The position numbers and the translations under genes were made by a program. Positions 27,844 through 35,649 of a stretch of 64,000 nt of DNA are shown piece by piece. Position 1 is the first letter of the stretch. Each line of letters starts with the position of its first letter. The notes beneath the pieces were generated by a model. That model saw nothing but the letters and a program-made list of their open reading frames with translations, was not told the origin of the DNA and ran no database searches. This DNA comes from Pseudomonas prosekii (GTDB lineage Bacteria > Pseudomonadota > Gammaproteobacteria > Pseudomonadales > Pseudomonadaceae), in contig NZ_LT629762.1 in NCBI RefSeq assembly GCF_900105155.1, forward strand, positions 1,054,001 through 1,118,000. Direction: 5' to 3'.

Positions 27844-28473
27844 CTAGGCCTCGGCCATGAACGGCGCAGGATCGCCGCAACCGACGCGGATGACTTCCGG
27901 CTCGCCGTCGGCGAGATTGATCACGGTGGACGCCTTGATCCCGCCGAAACCGCCGTCGATGATCAGGTCGACCTGATGCTCGAGCAACTGGCGAATCTCG
28001 TAGGGATCGCTCATCGGATCAGTGTCGCCGGGCATGATCAGGGTCACGCTCATCAACGGCTCGCCCAGTTCGGCGAGCAGCGCCAGGGCAATCGGATGGC
28101 TGGGCACACGCAGGCCGATGGTGCGTTTTTTCGGGTGCAGCAACAGCCGCGGCACTTCACGTGTGGCGTTAAGGATGAACGTGTAAGGCCCGGGCAGATG
28201 CGCCTTGAGAATCCGGAAAGTGCCGGTGTCGATCTTGGCGAAGATCCCCAGTTGCGACAGATCGCTGCAGATCAGCGCAAAGTTGTGCTTATCGTCGAGC
28301 TGGCGCAAACGGCGCACGCGCTCCACGGCATTCTTGTCGCCGATCTGGCAACCGATGGCATAGGACGAGTCAGTGGGATAAACCACCACCCCGCCGTTGC
28401 GGATGATTTCGACAGCCTGTTTGATCAGGCGCGCTTGCGGGTTTTCCGGATGAATCTGGAAAAATTGACTCAC
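27844..28473 (-). CDS. L-threonylcarbamoyladenylate synthase-type protein (YciO/Sua5 family)
   Basis: 209 aa from a GTG. MSQFFQIHPENPQARLIKQA and VVVYPTDSSYAIGCQIGDK are the YciO-type variant of the YrdC/Sua5 fold, which binds ATP, bicarbonate and threonine for tRNA t6A synthesis. YciO is thought to be a paralogue with weak activity; TsaC would be a separate gene. An ATG 39 nt further upstream (28,512) is possible but would overlap the preceding gene; GTG gives the E. coli YciO length (206 aa). Operonic with scpAB. Confidence 0.88.
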   Translation of the reverse strand: MSQFFQIHPENPQARLIKQAVEIIRNGGVVVYPTDSSYAIGCQIGDKNAVERVRRLRQLDDKHNFALICSDLSQLGIFAKIDTGTFRILKAHLPGPYTFILNATREVPRLLLHPKKRTIGLRVPSHPIALALLAELGEPLMSVTLIMPGDTDPMSDPYEIRQLLEHQVDLIIDGGFGGIKASTVINLADGEPEVIRVGCGDPAPFMAEA

Positions 28474-28486
28474 ATTCTCTACCTGT

Positions 28487-29350
28487 TCAGACGGCGGCAA
28501 TAATTGGGTCATGTTTGAATCGACACCATAACGGTGGCAGATCCTCCGGAACCGGGCGGTACTCACCGATCTCCGACCAGCCTCCTGGGCCATGAAAATC
28601 ACTGCCGGCGCTGACCAGCAGACCGAACTCGCGGGCAAGAATGGCCAGGCTGCCGACCTGCTCGGCGGGCTGATGGCCATTGACCACTTCAATCGCGTGG
28701 CCGCCTGCTTGAATATAGTCGGCAATCAGGCGACGGCGCTTGCTGCGAGTGAAATCGTAGTGCCAAGGATGCGCGAGGCTGACCCAGGCGCCGGCAGCGC
28801 GCAAGGTCGCGACGGTGTCTTCGAGGGTCGGCCAGTGTTGCTTGACGTCACCGAGTTTGCCGGCGCCGAGCCATTTGCGGAACGCTTCGGCGCGATCCTT
28901 GACGAAACCTTCGCGCACCATCCAGTCGGCGAAATGCGGACGGGCCGGCGCGTTGCCGCTGTCGCCCAGTTCCTGCTGCAGGGCCCGCGCACCTTCGAGC
29001 GCGCCTGGCATGCCCTTGAGTTCCAGTTTGCGACTTATTTCTTCTGACCGTAGCCAACGGCCATCGTGCAATTTGGCAATCGCCTCGACCAACGGTACAG
29101 CGTTGACGTCGAAACCGTAGCCCAGCACGTGAATGGTCGCGCCGCCCCAGGTGCAGGACAATTCGACGCCGTTGACCAATTGCATCCCCAACGCCGTCGC
29201 GGCGCTGCGGGCCTCGTCGAGGCCCTCAAGGGTGTCGTGATCGGTCAAGGCCAGCACTCGCACGCCTTTCTCGAACGCACGCGCAACCAGTACCGCAGGC
29301 GCCAGGGCGCCATCGGAGGCCGTGCTATGGCAGTGCAAATCAACATTCAC
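28487..29350 (-). CDS. PHP-domain phosphoesterase (TrpH/YciV, RNase AM family)
   Basis: 287 aa from GTG at 29,350 (MNVDLHCHSTASDGALAP); a TTG at 29,368 would add six residues. The PHP metal-binding motifs are visible: HCHSTASDG at the N-terminus, LTDHDTLEG, LAHPWHYD and SGSDFHGPGG. In E. coli the homologue RNase AM/YciV removes 3',5'-nucleotide phosphates and matures rRNA 5' ends. First gene of the unit leading into yciO, scpA and scpB. Confidence 0.88.
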   Translation of the reverse strand: MNVDLHCHSTASDGALAPAVLVARAFEKGVRVLALTDHDTLEGLDEARSAATALGMQLVNGVELSCTWGGATIHVLGYGFDVNAVPLVEAIAKLHDGRWLRSEEISRKLELKGMPGALEGARALQQELGDSGNAPARPHFADWMVREGFVKDRAEAFRKWLGAGKLGDVKQHWPTLEDTVATLRAAGAWVSLAHPWHYDFTRSKRRRLIADYIQAGGHAIEVVNGHQPAEQVGSLAILAREFGLLVSAGSDFHGPGGWSEIGEYRPVPEDLPPLWCRFKHDPIIAAV

Positions 29351-29437
29351 AGGGCTTTGTAACCTCAAATCAGCTGGCGCTATCGCGCGCCAATATGTTT
29401 GTTATTATGCCGACACATCCTGCTTCTGGCTGCCACT

Positions 29438-30034
29438 GTGAAACAATTCATCGACTTCATCCCGCTTCTGCTGTTTTTCATTGTCTTCAAAATCGACCCA
29501 CGGGTCGTCGACATTGCCGGTCATGAGGTCACTGTAGGCGGTATCTACAGCGCCACCGCGATGCTGATCATCAGCTCGCTGGTGGTCTACGGCGCGCTCT
29601 TCATCAAGCAGCGCAAGCTGGAAAAGAGCCAATGGCTGACCCTCATCGCGTGCCTGGTCTTCGGTAGCCTGACCCTGGCATTCCACAGCGAAACCTTCCT
29701 GAAATGGAAAGCGCCGGTGGTCAACTGGCTGTTTGCGCTGGCGTTCATCGGCAGCCATTTCATCGGCGACCAGTTGCTGATCAAACGCATCATGGGCCAC
29801 GCGCTGACATTGCCGGATCAAATCTGGACGCGCCTGAACATCGCCTGGATCGCATTTTTCCTGTTCTGCGGCGCCGCCAACCTGTTTGTCGCGTTCACCT
29901 TCCAGAGCTACTGGGTCGACTTCAAGGTCTTCGGCAGCCTGGGCATGACGCTGCTGTTCCTGGTCGCGCAGGGTATTTACCTGTCGCGCCATCTGCATGA
30001 CACCGACACCACAACGCCAAAAACCGAGGACTGA
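29438..30034 (+). CDS. yciB: inner membrane-spanning protein YciB (septation protein A)
   Basis: 198 aa from GTG at 29,438 ([20 protein letters not shown]); the open frame runs 39 nt further upstream but the family N-terminus begins here. Five or so membrane segments; [17 protein letters not shown] is a conserved YciB block. Implicated in cell envelope synthesis and division. Divergent from the PHP gene and followed by yciI one base later. Confidence 0.92.
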   Translation: MKQFIDFIPLLLFFIVFKIDPRVVDIAGHEVTVGGIYSATAMLIISSLVVYGALFIKQRKLEKSQWLTLIACLVFGSLTLAFHSETFLKWKAPVVNWLFALAFIGSHFIGDQLLIKRIMGHALTLPDQIWTRLNIAWIAFFLFCGAANLFVAFTFQSYWVDFKVFGSLGMTLLFLVAQGIYLSRHLHDTDTTTPKTED

Positions 30035-30035
30035 T

Positions 30036-30335
30036 ATGCTTTACGCCATCGTTGCTACAGACGTCGCCAACTCCCTGGAAGCTCGCCTGGCCAACCGGCC
30101 GGCGCACCTTGAGCGCCTGCACCAGCTCAAAAGTGAAGGTCGCATCGTCCTCGCCGGCCCTAACCCGGCAGTCGACAGCAATGATCCGGGCGCGGCGGGT
30201 TTCACCGGCAGCCTGATCGTTGCCGAGTTCGAATCCCTGAGCGCTGCGCAAGCCTGGGCCGAGGCTGATCCGTTTGTCGCGGCTGGCGTCTACGCCAACG
30301 TTTCCGTGAAGCCGTTCAAGCAAGTCCTGCCGTAA
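30036..30335 (+). CDS. yciI: YciI-family protein
   Basis: 99 aa, ferredoxin-like fold of the muconolactone isomerase-related family. [31 protein letters not shown] and the [17 protein letters not shown] ending are typical, including the conserved His and Asp. Role not firmly known. ATG lies one base after the yciB stop with GAGG upstream; yciB-yciI pairing is standard. Confidence 0.9.
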   Translation: MLYAIVATDVANSLEARLANRPAHLERLHQLKSEGRIVLAGPNPAVDSNDPGAAGFTGSLIVAEFESLSAAQAWAEADPFVAAGVYANVSVKPFKQVLP

Positions 30336-30466
30336 ATCGCATCAATCCCCGGCAATCCCCTGCTCACGCGATGAACCTTCTCGGTTCATCGCGCTCTCAA
30401 TCGCTCATTATTCTCGTTTGCCGGCCGACAACTTGCCCAATCACTCGATTGGAATCAGGAGTCGCG

Positions 30467-30880
30467 ATGCGCAAGGGTCCGTTGTGTCTGATGTTGGTCA
30501 CGTTGTCGATCGGCTTCCCCGCCCACGGTGAGGAAAGCGCCGATGGCGTTGCTTCGACGCCGTTGTCGTTGAGCGCCGGCAGTCAGATCACCGAGTTGCA
30601 GCAGCGCTTGAAAGTCAGCGAGCAGCAACGGGAAGCACTGAGCAAACAATTGCAAAATTCCGCTGCCGAACGTGAAAGCGCCCAACTGAGCCGGTTGCGC
30701 CAGGAGAACCAGCGCCTGAAGCTGCAACTCAAGGAAGCGTTGGCCGCCAGCCCGGTGTCGCGGCTGTTGACCGACCAGCAGCAATGGTTCGTCACCGGCG
30801 GTGGAGTAGCGCTATTGGCCCTGCTGTGCGGTATCTTTGCCAGCGGAGCAAGTCGAAAACGTCGGCAATGGCTAAATTGA
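30467..30880 (+). CDS. exported coiled-coil protein with C-terminal membrane anchor
   Basis: 137 aa from an ATG with CAGGAG. A signal peptide (MRKGPLCLMLVTLSIGFPAHG) precedes a coiled coil of about 60 residues (ITELQQRLKVSEQQREALSK, RQENQRLKLQLKEAL) and a transmembrane segment (VTGGGVALLALLCGIFASG) followed by RKRRQW. It lacks the SH3 domain of the related YgiM/TIGR04211 proteins. Ends 7 nt before the response regulator, so it is probably part of that operon and may work in envelope sensing; this is inference. Confidence 0.7.
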   Translation: MRKGPLCLMLVTLSIGFPAHGEESADGVASTPLSLSAGSQITELQQRLKVSEQQREALSKQLQNSAAERESAQLSRLRQENQRLKLQLKEALAASPVSRLLTDQQQWFVTGGGVALLALLCGIFASGASRKRRQWLN

Positions 30881-30887
30881 GTGAGTC

Positions 30888-31565
30888 ATGAGCGAGCTGT
30901 TATTAATTGATGATGACCAGGAGCTGTGCGAGCTCCTGAGCAGTTGGCTGAGCCAGGAAGGCTTTGTCGTGCACGCCTGCCACGACGGCAAGAGTGCCCG
31001 CCGCGCGTTGGCCGAAACCTCCCCGGCCGCCGTGGTGCTGGACGTCATGCTGCCCGATGGCAGCGGCCTGGAACTGCTCAAGCAGTTGCGCAGCGATCAC
31101 CCGGACTTGCCGGTGCTGATGTTGTCGGCGCGTGGCGAGCCGCTGGATCGCATCCTCGGCCTCGAACTCGGCGCCGACGATTACCTGGCCAAGCCGTGCG
31201 ATCCACGGGAACTGACCGCCCGTTTGCGCGCGGTGTTGCGCCGCAGCCATCCGGCGGCGGTGTCGAGTCAGCTCGAACTCGGTGACTTGTGTTTCAGCCC
31301 GGTGCGCGGCGTGGTCAGCATCGATGAGCAGGAATTCACCCTGACAGTTTCCGAAAGTCGCTTGCTCGAAGCGCTGATCAAGCAGCCCGGCGAACCGCTG
31401 GACAAGCAGGAACTGGCGCAGATCGCCCTCGGCCGCAAGCTGACCCTGTACGACCGCAGCCTCGACATGCACGTCAGCAACCTGCGCAAGAAGATCGGCC
31501 CGCACCCCGACGGCCGCCCGCGCATCGTCGCGCTGCGCAGCCGCGGTTATTACTACAGCCTCTGA
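30888..31565 (+). CDS. cpxR: OmpR-family response regulator, CpxR-like
   Basis: 225 aa. Receiver domain with phospho-acceptor Asp52 (VLDVMLPDG), acidic pocket DDD at 8-10 and Lys102 (LAKPCDP), then a winged-helix DNA-binding domain (LTVSESRLLEAL ... DMHVSNLRKKIGP ... RSRGYYYSL). The C-terminus and the neighbouring spy-like gene with a CpxR-type box point to CpxR. Other OmpR-type regulators cannot be fully excluded without a tree. Confidence 0.8.
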   Translation: MSELLLIDDDQELCELLSSWLSQEGFVVHACHDGKSARRALAETSPAAVVLDVMLPDGSGLELLKQLRSDHPDLPVLMLSARGEPLDRILGLELGADDYLAKPCDPRELTARLRAVLRRSHPAAVSSQLELGDLCFSPVRGVVSIDEQEFTLTVSESRLLEALIKQPGEPLDKQELAQIALGRKLTLYDRSLDMHVSNLRKKIGPHPDGRPRIVALRSRGYYYSL

Positions 31566-31580
31566 ATCCGTCGCTAACCC

Positions 31581-31662
31581 TGTAGCAGCTGCCGAGCCCA
31601 GCGAGGCTGCGTCTGACTTTGTCGTCGGACGCAGCCTCGCTGGTGCTCGGCAGCTGCTACAT
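31581..31662. repeat. long bipartite palindrome after cpxR
   Basis: GTAGCAGCTGCCGAGC pairs with GCTCGGCAGCTGCTAC, and inside it GCGAGGCTGCGTC pairs with GACGCAGCCTCGC, giving a near-continuous stem of about 30 bp. It is a REP-like element of another class and could end the cpxR transcript. Confidence 0.8.
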
Positions 31663-31719
31663 AAGCATGGGTGGTTTGTGGTGTGGGGGGTGGTTTTGTC
31701 AGGTTGACGAGATGGTGTC

Positions 31720-31735
31720 TTTACCCAAGCTTTAC
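31720..31735. promoter_or_regulatory. CpxR-type operator upstream of the spy-like gene
   Basis: TTTACCCAAGCTTTAC is the reverse complement of GTAAA-N6-GTAAA, within the known CpxR box consensus GTAAA-N4-8-GTAAA. It lies 83 nt upstream of the Spy-like gene, a normal activator distance. Confidence 0.75.
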
Positions 31736-31817
31736 GCTCCGCTGACCGCCGCTGACCTTGATCTGCGTAATCTGAACTCATCCGGAACGTACCGGGAACG
31801 AGACAAGGAGATTCACC

Positions 31818-32270
31818 ATGCGCAAGACTCTTATCGCTCTGATGTTCGCTGCCGCTCTGCCAACCGTTGCCATGGCCATGCCTGAAGGCGCCGGCCCAAT
31901 GGGTGGTCCGCTGGACGGCCCGCGCCACGGCGGTCAGATGCACGGCGACATGCACGGCAAAGGTCCGTACAGCCAGCTGGACCTGAGCAAGGAACAGCGC
32001 GAACAGATCCGCAAAATCATGGGCGAGCAGATGCATGATCGCAAACAACTGGTCGACAAATACCTGGAGAAACTCTCCCCGGCTGACCAGAAAGCCATGA
32101 AGGACGAAATCGCCGCCAAACGTGAAAAAGCGCAAACCGATGTCCGCGCCGTGCTGAAACCGGATCAACAGAAGAAATTCGACGAGATGCAGAAAAAACG
32201 AGCCGAGCGCCGCGCCGAGTGGGCTGAGTTCAAAGCCTGGAAAGCGCAACAGCCGCAAAAAGCGCAATAA
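31818..32270 (+). CDS. periplasmic Spy/CpxP-family chaperone-like protein
   Basis: 150 aa. Signal peptide MRKTLIALMFAAALPTVAMA, then a Met/His/Gly-rich stretch (MGGPLDGPRHGGQMHGDMHG) that may bind copper or zinc, then the helical Spy core with LTxxQ-like motifs (LDLSKEQREQIRKIM and LKPDQQKKFDEM). Spy/CpxP proteins buffer misfolded periplasmic proteins and, for CpxP, inhibit CpxA. It lies between the response regulator and kinase genes and has a CpxR-type box upstream. Confidence 0.88.
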   Translation: MRKTLIALMFAAALPTVAMAMPEGAGPMGGPLDGPRHGGQMHGDMHGKGPYSQLDLSKEQREQIRKIMGEQMHDRKQLVDKYLEKLSPADQKAMKDEIAAKREKAQTDVRAVLKPDQQKKFDEMQKKRAERRAEWAEFKAWKAQQPQKAQ

Positions 32271-32283
32271 TGCGCTGACCCCG

Positions 32284-32314
32284 GACCCAACGGCCAACGC
32301 CGTTGGGTTTTTTG
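32284..32314 (+). terminator. rho-independent terminator after the spy-like gene
   Basis: CCCAACGGC/GCCGTTGGG stem with a short loop and a T6 run, 14 nt after the stop codon. Confidence 0.9.
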
Positions 32315-32345
32315 CCATTCAGCCCCCTGCAGGAACGAGGCTTGT

Positions 32346-32474
32346 GTGGCGAGGGGGTTTGCCCCCGTTGAAGCGCGAAGCGCTCCTGAAGCAGTCAGTG
32401 CGATCTTGGATTGGAAAGTGCCGACCGCTTCACGACTGCTTCGCAGCCGGACTGGGGCAAGCCCCCTCGCCACA
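32346..32474. repeat. REP doublet (GGCGAGGGGGTTTGCCCCC type)
   Basis: GTGGCGAGGGGGTTTGCCCC and GGGGCAAGCCCCCTCGCCAC in inverted orientation about 90 nt apart, same class as 12,148-12,270. It lies just upstream of the sensor kinase gene. Confidence 0.75.
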
Positions 32475-32520
32475 ACAAACCCGCCGCCACATGGGATTTG
32501 TGTTTGCTTGAGGATTTTCT

Positions 32521-33861
32521 GTGCGTTCATTGTTCTGGCGTATCCTGGCCAGCTTCTGGCTGGCCATCGCTCTGGTGGCAGGGCTGTCCATTCTGCTGGG
32601 GCACATGCTCAACCAGGACGCATGGATTCTCAGCCGCCATCCGGGCCTCAACAACCTCGCCGAGCAGTGGACGCAAACCTTCGAAGCCCAGGGCGAAGAA
32701 GCCGCACAAGACATTCTCGAACAGCGCAAACGCCAATATCACATCGACGTCCAGGTGCTCAACGAAAGCGGCGACCCGGTGGTGCGCGGCACTTTCCCAC
32801 GACGCGCGGCGGCTTTTGAAGCGCGGCAAAATGACGATGACCGACGCTTGCCGTGGCGCCGTCTGACCGCCGAGTACACCAGCGAAAAAACCGGCAACAC
32901 GTACTTGCTGATCTACCGCATCGCCCACCCGGAACTCGACGCCTGGCACCGCGAAAGTCTGCTTTGGCCATTGAGTGCGCTGGGTATTGCGCTGGTGGTG
33001 CTGACGTTGTTCAGCCTGTTGGTGACGCTGTCGATCACCCGCCCGCTCAGCCGTTTGCGCGGCGCGGTGCATGATCTGGGGCAAACCACTTATCAGCAGA
33101 ACAGCCTGGTGAAACTGGCCAACCGCCGCGATGAATTCGGCGTACTGGCCAACGATTTCAACCGCATGGGCGCGCGCCTGCAGAGTTTGATCGGCAGTCA
33201 ACGGCAACTGCTGCGCGACGTCTCCCACGAGTTGCGCTCACCGCTGGCCCGACTGCGCATTGCGCTGGCGCTGGCCGAGCGCGCCAATCCTGAAGAACGC
33301 GAAAAACTCTGGCCTCGCCTGACCCGCGAATGTGATCGGCTGGAAGCGTTGATCAGCGAGATTCTGGTGTTGGCGCGGGTCGATGCCGACAACGCCAGTG
33401 CCGAGGAAGTGGATCTGAATGCGTTGCTGCAGACCTTGCAAAAGGACGCGCAACTGGGCTTCCCGGAACAGACCGTGCGCCTAGAGGCCGAACCGCAACT
33501 GAGCCTCAAGGGCTGGCCGACGATGATCGAGCGCGCGGTGGACAATCTGCTGCGCAATGCCCAGCGCTTCAACCCGGTGGGCCAGCCGATTGAAATGCAC
33601 GCCTCGCGTCAGGGCGAGCGCATGGTGGTCAGCGTGCGCGACCATGGGCCGGGCGTCGAAGCCGAACACTTGAGCCTGCTCGGCGAACCGTTCTACCGCG
33701 CGCCGGGGCAGACCGCGGCCGGGCATGGCCTGGGCTTGGCGATTGCGCGCCGTGCCGCCGAACGCCACGGTGGCAGCCTGGTATTGTCCAACCACCCGCA
33801 AGGCGGTTTCATCGCCAGCCTTGAATTGCCGCTGGTGCCGGGGGCTGTGGTCCAGCCCTGA
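32521..33861 (+). CDS. cpxA: sensor histidine kinase, CpxA-like
   Basis: 446 aa from a GTG with GAGG upstream. Two membrane segments (about 10-29 and 150-171) bracket a periplasmic sensor loop of 120 residues. A HAMP domain follows, then the HisKA box with His236 (RDVSHELRSPLARLRIAL), the N box (AVDNLLRNAQRFNP) and G boxes (VRDHGPGVE, GHGLGLAIARR). Separated from cpxR by the spy-like gene and a terminator, so it probably has its own promoter as well. CpxA assignment rests on context. Confidence 0.82.
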   Translation: MRSLFWRILASFWLAIALVAGLSILLGHMLNQDAWILSRHPGLNNLAEQWTQTFEAQGEEAAQDILEQRKRQYHIDVQVLNESGDPVVRGTFPRRAAAFEARQNDDDRRLPWRRLTAEYTSEKTGNTYLLIYRIAHPELDAWHRESLLWPLSALGIALVVLTLFSLLVTLSITRPLSRLRGAVHDLGQTTYQQNSLVKLANRRDEFGVLANDFNRMGARLQSLIGSQRQLLRDVSHELRSPLARLRIALALAERANPEEREKLWPRLTRECDRLEALISEILVLARVDADNASAEEVDLNALLQTLQKDAQLGFPEQTVRLEAEPQLSLKGWPTMIERAVDNLLRNAQRFNPVGQPIEMHASRQGERMVVSVRDHGPGVEAEHLSLLGEPFYRAPGQTAAGHGLGLAIARRAAERHGGSLVLSNHPQGGFIASLELPLVPGAVVQP

Positions 33862-33868
33862 AAACCAC

Positions 33869-34922
33869 CCCTCACCCCAGCCCTCTCCCCAGTGGGGAGA
33901 GGGGGAAAGGGAGCCCATCTTCAAGCCTTTCAAATCCTGGTTCGACTCAGAGCCCCAGGTCGCAGCACATAGTTCATTCACTCGTTCAGCCCCTCGCCCC
34001 TTTGGGGAGAGTGGGAAAGGGAGCCCATCTTCAAGCCTTTCAAATCCTGGTTCGACTCGGAGCCGCAGGTCGCAGCACATAGTTCACTCAACTCGGTCAG
34101 CCCCCTCGTCCCTTTGGGGAGAGAGAAAGGGAGCCCATCTTCAGGCCTTTCAAATCCTGGTCCGACTCGGAGCCGCAGGTCGCAGCACATAGCCCATGCA
34201 ACTCGGTCAGCCCCCTCGCCCCTTTGGGGAGAGGGGAAAGGGAGCCCATCTTCAAGCCTTTCAAATCCTGGTTCGACTCGGAGCCGCAGGTCGCAGCACA
34301 TAGCCCATGCAACTCGGTCAGCCCCCTCGCCCCTTTGGGGAGAGGGGGAAAGGGAGCCCATCTTCAAGCCTTTCAAACCCTGGTTCGACTCGGCGCCGCA
34401 GGTCGCAGCACATAGCCCATGCAACTCGGTCAGCCCCCTCGCCCCAGTGGGGAGAGGGGGAAAGGGAGCCCATCTTCAAGCCTTTCAAATCCTGGTTCGA
34501 CTCAGAGCCGCAGGTCGCAGCACATAGCCCATTCAACTCGGTCAGCCCCCTCTCCCCAGTGGGGAGAGGGGGAAAGGGAGCCCATCTTCAAGCCTTTCAA
34601 ACCCTGGTTCGACTCGGCGCCGCAGGTCGCAGCACATAGCCCATGCAACTCGGTCAGCCCCCTCGCCCCAGTGGGGAGAGGGGGAAAGGGAGCCCATCTT
34701 CAAGCCTTTCAAATCCTGGTTCGACTCGGAGCCGCAGGTCGCAGCACATAGCCCATGCAACTCGGTCAGCTCCCTCGCCCCTTTGGGGAGAGGGGGAAAG
34801 GGAGCCCATCTTCAAGCCTTTCAAACCCTGGTTCGACTCGGAGCCGCAGGTCCCAGCACATAGCCCATGCAACTCGGTCAGCCCCCTCGCCCCTTTGGGG
34901 AGAGGGTTGGGGTGAGGGGTGA
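33869..34922. repeat. tandem array of nine 110-112-bp units
   Basis: Units start (AGCCCATCTTCAAGCCTTTC) at 33,912, 34,022, 34,132, 34,243, 34,355, 34,467, 34,579, 34,691 and 34,803. Spacing is 110, 110, 111, then 112 throughout. Each unit ends in a hairpin-forming segment such as CCCCTCGCCCCTTTGGGGAG. The array is bounded by the inverted pair CCCCTCACCCCAGCCCTCTC and GAGAGGGTTGGGGTGAGGGG. Reading frames inside are repeat translations, not genes. It separates cpxA from the nitroreductase gene. Confidence 0.92.
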
Positions 34923-34960
34923 CTCTCAATGACTCACCCCTCACCCACAAACAACCTGTA

Positions 34961-35527
34961 TCAGGCTTTACCAGGCCAGGCGCTGACGAATTCAGCCAGG
35001 TCAACTTTCTCGGCCACGCGCGGTTCTTTCTGCGGGGTGCCGAGGTACAGGAACGCAATCACTTCCTCGCCTTCGGTCAGGCCCAAACCTTTGGCCACGT
35101 GCGCCGAATACGCCAACTCGCCGGTCCGCCACACCGCGCCAATGCCTTGCGCGTACGCCGCGAGCAAAATCCCGTGGGCCGCGCAGCCGGCTGCCAACAA
35201 CTGTTCGGACTTCGGATATTTGACGTGATCCTGCAACCGCGCGATCACCACCACCACCAACGGCGCCCGCAGCGGACCGTTGCGCGCCTTGTCCACCGCG
35301 GCTTCGGACACTTCGCCGTCGTGCAATTTCGCCGCTTCGGCGAGCAGCTCGCCCATTTGCTCGCGGGCCGCGCCTTCGACGGTCAAAAAGCGCCATGGCT
35401 GCAAATGGCCGTGATCCGGTGCGCGCATGGCGGCGGCGAACAATGCTTCACGTTGTTCAGCGCTAGGGGCCGGTTCGACCAGTCGAGGAACGGAAACACG
35501 GTTGAGCAAAGCGTCGAGAGCCTGCAT
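34961..35527 (-). CDS. nitroreductase-family oxidoreductase (YdjA-like)
   Basis: 188 aa, FMN-dependent nitroreductase fold. MQALDALLNRVSVPRLVEPAP and MRAPDHGHLQPWRFLTVEG are the YdjA-type N-terminal FMN-binding blocks, and GIGAVWRTG with GEEVIAFLYLGTP completes the family. YdjA (183 aa) is a small, low-activity member; physiological substrate unknown. Its stop lies about 40 bp from the tandem array. Confidence 0.9.
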   Translation of the reverse strand: MQALDALLNRVSVPRLVEPAPSAEQREALFAAAMRAPDHGHLQPWRFLTVEGAAREQMGELLAEAAKLHDGEVSEAAVDKARNGPLRAPLVVVVIARLQDHVKYPKSEQLLAAGCAAHGILLAAYAQGIGAVWRTGELAYSAHVAKGLGLTEGEEVIAFLYLGTPQKEPRVAEKVDLAEFVSAWPGKA

Positions 35528-35649
35528 CGGCCACCTCCTGTAAAAAATGTTTGGCTATTCTAGCTGCATCGACCTTGGGAGTGCCGGTTTACATGCCGGA
35601 CCCCGCAGGTAGAATGGCGCCCTTCCCTATTACTGCCCGAGCGCACTTC

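Noticed and set aside
33869..34922. CRISPR array
   Set aside because: There are no unique spacers: the whole 110-112-bp unit is conserved, and no cas gene lies nearby.
33978..35058. several open frames of 70-150 codons inside the tandem array
   Set aside because: They are translations of the repeat itself, present on both strands and in several frames, with no ribosome binding sites.
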